Source: Sphingomonas koreensis
GTDB taxonomy: Bacteria; Pseudomonadota; Alphaproteobacteria; Sphingomonadales; Sphingomonadaceae
Assembly: GCF_002797435.1 (NCBI RefSeq)
Contig: NZ_PGEN01000001.1
Coordinates: 806,001-870,000, forward strand
DNA length: 64,000 nt
Reading direction: 5' to 3'
Shown here: positions 61,221 through 64,000 of the stretch, piece after piece
Layout: each line of letters starts with the position of its first letter
Numbering within the stretch: the first letter of the stretch is position 1
Translations under genes and position numbers: made by a program
Notes under the pieces: model-generated
Database searches by the model: none
What the model was told of the DNA's origin: nothing
The model's input: the letters and a program-made list of their open reading frames with translations, nothing else

Positions 61221-62315
61221 TCAGCGCGTCCGGCGCGCCATCGACCCGGTCGGCATATATTCGGCCGAGAGCGCCTCCGCCTCTGCGGGGGCGACGCCCG
61301 CGCGTGTGAGCGCTTCGACGAGCGCACGTTCCGGGGCGACCTTGATATCGGGAGTGACGCCGGTCCCCTCCCAGCCCTTGTCGCCCGGAAAATAGCTGTG
61401 GCCAAAGGGGATGAAGGCCGAATAGCCGCCGCCCAGCTTCACCGCACCGCCGTAATGCCCAGCCCCGGCCGTGGTATCGCCGATCAGCGTGGCCCGCTTC
61501 GTGCCCTTGAACGATGAGGCGAGATGCTCGGCCGCCGACGCCGTGCGCGGCGAAACGAGGTAGTAGATCTTCGCATTCACCCATGGGCTGGCGGGGCTGA
61601 CAGGCGTGACCCGGTGCTCGCTGCGCGCCAGCTCGGCGGGGGCATCCACCTTGACCAGCGAGCGGAACGGCAGCGGACCGTTGACTGCCGCGACCGATGC
61701 GCGGGTATCCATCACCATCACCGGCTGTGCCTTGGCGAAGATGCGCGGGAAGAGGACGTCCATTTCCTCGAGCCCGCCGCCGCGATGGGTGCGCGCGTCG
61801 ATGATGAGGGTCTTCGCCCCGGCAGTCCGGTCGAGGAATTCGGCGAAGGCTTTCAGCGTTTCGGGCTGACCGTAGAAGCCGTTGAAGCGGACGAAGGCGA
61901 TACCGGGCGCGATCATCCCTGCCCGCTCCATCGGCGAGGGCGGCGGCGCTACAGGTGCGCCTCCCTGAGCGGCCCGCGGCTGAGGCGACGGACCGCCATC
62001 CAGAAACATCGCCAGATGGCCGTCAGGCGCCACCGCCTGAAGGTCCGCCGTTACCGCACGGGCGAAGGCGACGCTATCGGTGAACCCTTCATAGCCCCCG
62101 GCAGCAAGCTTGGCGCGCAGCGCGGCGGCATAGCGCTTGGCGACGTCGGGAAAGACGAACGTCTTTTCGATCTCATCGGCCAGCTTGGCCACCGCCTTCT
62201 TTGCTTCGGCGGCGTCATAGATCGCGATTTCGCCAGCGGGGGCCGTCGCCGCGGCCTGGGCCATGGCCGGCACCGCCGCCGCAAGTATCGCAACCGCCAG
62301 AACATGCTTACGCAT
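61221..62315 (-). CDS. S41 family (C-terminal processing) peptidase
   Basis: Exported peptidase of 364 residues. Signal peptide HVLAVAILAAAVPAMAQA is followed by a tricorn/Ctp-like N-terminal helical domain and the S41 core. The likely nucleophile is S260 in SPRTASAAEHLASSF. LIIDARTHRGGGLEEMDVLF is the family's glycine-rich substrate strand, and GVTPDIKVAP is the C-terminal block. No PDZ domain is evident between them. Start MRKHVLAV is used; an ATG 2 codons upstream is possible. It is divergent from an AsnC-type regulator. Confidence 0.88.
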   Translation of the reverse strand: MRKHVLAVAILAAAVPAMAQAAATAPAGEIAIYDAAEAKKAVAKLADEIEKTFVFPDVAKRYAAALRAKLAAGGYEGFTDSVAFARAVTADLQAVAPDGHLAMFLDGGPSPQPRAAQGGAPVAPPPSPMERAGMIAPGIAFVRFNGFYGQPETLKAFAEFLDRTAGAKTLIIDARTHRGGGLEEMDVLFPRIFAKAQPVMVMDTRASVAAVNGPLPFRSLVKVDAPAELARSEHRVTPVSPASPWVNAKIYYLVSPRTASAAEHLASSFKGTKRATLIGDTTAGAGHYGGAVKLGGGYSAFIPFGHSYFPGDKGWEGTGVTPDIKVAPERALVEALTRAGVAPAEAEALSAEYMPTGSMARRTR

Positions 62316-62432
62316 CAACACTCTCCATCTTTCGACATAGAGCGTGTTCTATCCGGCCAACACGCCTTTTGCGGGCGATCTGAACCGGCTATGCGACGAA
62401 AAACGGCAAAGTCAGGGGTGCGGACGGCGAAG

Positions 62433-62921
62433 ATGGGCAAGCTCGACGCATTCGACATCCAGCTGCTCAACCTGCTGCAGGCGGACGCGCTGGCGACCGC
62501 CGAGCAACTTGCACAGGCGGTGCCTCTCTCCGCCTCCGCCGTGACCCGTCGCGTGCGGCGGCTGCGGGCCGAGGGCTGGATCGCTGCCGACATCGCGGTG
62601 ATCTCGGCGAAGCTGACCAACCGGAGGCTGCGCGCCCTGGTAAGCGTGCAGGTGCATGAACATGCCGAGGAACGCGGCATCGCCGCGCTGCGCGCGAAAC
62701 TCGCCGCGGCGCCCGAGGTGCAGATGATCCTCGATGTCGCGGGCGCCAACGACCTCGCCGTGCTGATCAGCGCGCGCGACATGGCGGACTATAACGCACT
62801 TGCCGAGCGGCTGTTTCAGCAGGACCCGGCGGTACGGAGATATGAAACCGGCTTCGTCAAACGGGTACACAAGCAGAGCGCGGCGATCCCGCTGCGTCCG
62901 GGAGACGGCGATCTGACCTAG
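62433..62921 (+). CDS. Lrp/AsnC family transcriptional regulator
   Basis: Protein of 162 residues with an N-terminal HTH (LDAFDIQLLNLLQADALATA, LSASAVTRRVRRLRAEGWIA) and a C-terminal RAM/effector domain (VQMILDVAGANDLAVLISAR). Three starts are possible: ATG 62391, a GTG and ATG 62433. The last is preferred because the family normally begins just before LDxxDxxLL. It is divergent from the S41 peptidase gene across about 117 bp; autoregulation and control of that gene are possible. Effector unknown. Confidence 0.9.
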   Translation: MGKLDAFDIQLLNLLQADALATAEQLAQAVPLSASAVTRRVRRLRAEGWIAADIAVISAKLTNRRLRALVSVQVHEHAEERGIAALRAKLAAAPEVQMILDVAGANDLAVLISARDMADYNALAERLFQQDPAVRRYETGFVKRVHKQSAAIPLRPGDGDLT

Positions 62922-62934
62922 AAGGGGACAAGCG

Positions 62935-63372
62935 ATGAGGCGGAAGCGGAGCAACTGGTTGACCTTGCCGCAGCTGGCGGGCGGCGCCGATCTGGCACTG
63001 CTGGCGGCGCGGCTCGTGATAGGCGGGTTCCTGATCTACGGCGTGTGGGACAATATCGTCAGCGCCGAGCGTATGGCCGAGTTCGAGAAGTTCCTGACGG
63101 TCAAGGGCTTCGCCCTGCCCGGGCTGATGGCCCCGCTGTCGGTCTATGCGCAGTTCCTCACCGGTGTCGCCTTCATCGCCGGTTTCGCGATTCGCTGGGC
63201 GGGCCTGATCTGCGCGTTCAACTTCATCGTCGCGCTGGTGATGGTCGATGCCCCGCTCGGCATCCGCCCGGCCTTTCCGGCGGGGGCGCTGGTGGTGATC
63301 GGACTGCTCTTCGCGACGATCGGCGCAGGGCGGCTCTCGCTCGAAGGCATGTTCGCGCCTCAGCGGCGTTAG
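62935..63372 (+). CDS. DoxX family membrane protein
   Basis: Protein of 145 residues, four helices. The RLVIGGFLIYGVWDNIVSAE segment and the VYAQFLTGVAFIAGFAIRWA block match DoxX/DoxD-type proteins. It starts 13 nt after the AsnC gene and is probably co-transcribed. DoxX proteins have been linked to quinone and thiol redox chemistry, but no activity is defined for this one. Confidence 0.85.
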   Translation: MRRKRSNWLTLPQLAGGADLALLAARLVIGGFLIYGVWDNIVSAERMAEFEKFLTVKGFALPGLMAPLSVYAQFLTGVAFIAGFAIRWAGLICAFNFIVALVMVDAPLGIRPAFPAGALVVIGLLFATIGAGRLSLEGMFAPQRR

Positions 63373-63424
63373 CCGGTTGCGGCAGTGCAAATCTGGAGAA
63401 ACAAGGGGCCATCCCTGAAGAGGA

Positions 63425-63501
<77 letters not shown>

Positions 63502-63545
63502 TCAAGTCCCGCGCCGCAGCGCTTTCCCTTGCGAGAGCGCGGCAA

Positions 63546-64000
63546 CTAGACGGGGGGTTCGGGGCTGTCAACAGCCCTTTCGAGATTGTTTTGCGCAGTT
63601 GGGGATAATGGCGTTCCGCCCGCCACCAGCGTGCCGTGCTCGAACAGGAATCCGGCGATGTCCGGCTTGCCCGCGGCGTTGAGCACCGTCTGGAAGATGA
63701 TCAGCAGCGGCACCGCCAGCAGCGCGCCGGGCGTGCCCCACACCCAGCCCCAGAAGGACAGCGAGATCAGGATCATGATCGGATTGATCGTCAGGCGCCG
63801 CCCGACGATCAGCGGAGTCACGACATTCGCCTCGATCAGGTGAAGCGCGATCATGATTCCCGCAGGCAGCAGCGCGGCCCACACGTCCTGGTACGTCATC
63901 AGCCCGCCCAGCGCGAGCAGCAGCGCGGCGAAGATCGGGCCGAGATAGGGGATGTAGTTGAGCAGGGTGACGATGCCGCCCCACATCAGCGGGCTGGGCA
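63546..64000 (-). CDS. AI-2E family transporter, partial (runs off right edge)
   Basis: The C-terminal 150 or so residues of a membrane protein of the TqsA/YdiK-like AI-2E exporter family. LMWGGIVTLLNYIPYLGPIF, ALHLIEANVVTPLIVGRRLT and NPIMILISLSFWGWVWGTPG are conserved late blocks of this family. The start is beyond the window; the frame is open to 64000. Members export small molecules or ions, and a role in AI-2 signalling should not be assumed. Confidence 0.9.
   Translation of the reverse strand, partial: PSPLMWGGIVTLLNYIPYLGPIFAALLLALGGLMTYQDVWAALLPAGIMIALHLIEANVVTPLIVGRRLTINPIMILISLSFWGWVWGTPGALLAVPLLIIFQTVLNAAGKPDIAGFLFEHGTLVAGGTPLSPTAQNNLERAVDSPEPPV

Noticed and set aside
61524..62432. 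Possible extension of the AsnC regulator upstream
   Set aside because: It is antisense to the S41 peptidase; the regulator's conserved domain begins just after 62433.
63546..64000. Quorum-sensing AI-2 transporter
   Set aside because: The family name does not prove AI-2 transport. Only the C-terminal part is visible and no luxS was seen.

Overview
The window is chromosomal DNA of a high-GC alphaproteobacterium, most likely a sphingomonad (Sphingomonas or a close relative). Pointers are two TonB-dependent receptors with sphingomonad-type neighbours, the alphaproteobacterial cluster secB / Tim44-like / mltA / Smr, a GapR (DUF2312) gene, and REP-like hairpins of the CCCGCGAAGGCGGG type. The assignment rests on gene content and order seen by eye, not on a phylogeny. 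No phage, insertion sequence, plasmid gene or CRISPR array was found. Most of the window is core chromosome with small accessory patches.

Layout. 1-7586 (minus): a cell-surface signalling and carbohydrate locus in the order ECF sigma factor, FecR anti-sigma factor, STN-domain TonB receptor, GH78 alpha-L-rhamnosidase (cut by the left edge). 7656-10423: a palindromic operator, a Tat-exported alpha/beta hydrolase, a LuxR-type regulator and an unknown membrane protein. 10454-19275: rpoB and rpoC with a near-consensus promoter, a hairpin between the two genes and a terminator, with no ribosomal protein genes beside them. 19333-22730: a Fur-like box, a siderophore-type TonB receptor and a PepSY membrane protein. 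22730-28426: DUF805, ComM/YifB, then the rpmH-rnpA-yidD-yidC-engB translation and membrane-insertion operon. 28440-33665: S9 peptidase, DUF3108-like protein, GST, cupin and dapE. 33776-38691: a GGDEF/EAL protein, then Smr-mltA-Tim44 facing secB. 38838-48584: murJ, trpS, DUF1294-gshA, rsmE, a GT39-like membrane protein, ubiA, pmbA and an inositol-monophosphatase family gene. 48596-51930: an SDR enzyme behind a LacI-type palindrome, then a TelA operon behind a large operator. 52009-55147: a 56-codon exported peptide, typA and an OmpA-like protein. 55188-60547 (mostly minus): ruvB, ruvA, ruvC, yebC, ybjQ and gapR, interrupted by small exported-protein genes. 60765-64000: a membrane protein, an S41 peptidase divergent from an AsnC regulator, DoxX, tRNA-Asp(GTC) and a partial AI-2E family transporter.

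How genes work together. The first locus reads as a complete FecI/FecR/FecA-type relay: the outer-membrane receptor senses a ligand through its STN domain, FecR relays this to the sigma factor, and the receptor plus rhamnosidase would be the output for a rhamnose-containing glycan. The second receptor with its PepSY partner is probably iron-regulated siderophore uptake. The most unusual points are the rpmH/rnpA start problem (no ATG, GTG or TTG start for rnpA except one 7 nt upstream of rpmH, giving full nesting), the perfect operators at 7656, 48596 and 51899, and the low-GC-looking exported-protein gene wedged between ruvA and ruvB. I did not find a gene set that I could defend as a wholly new system.
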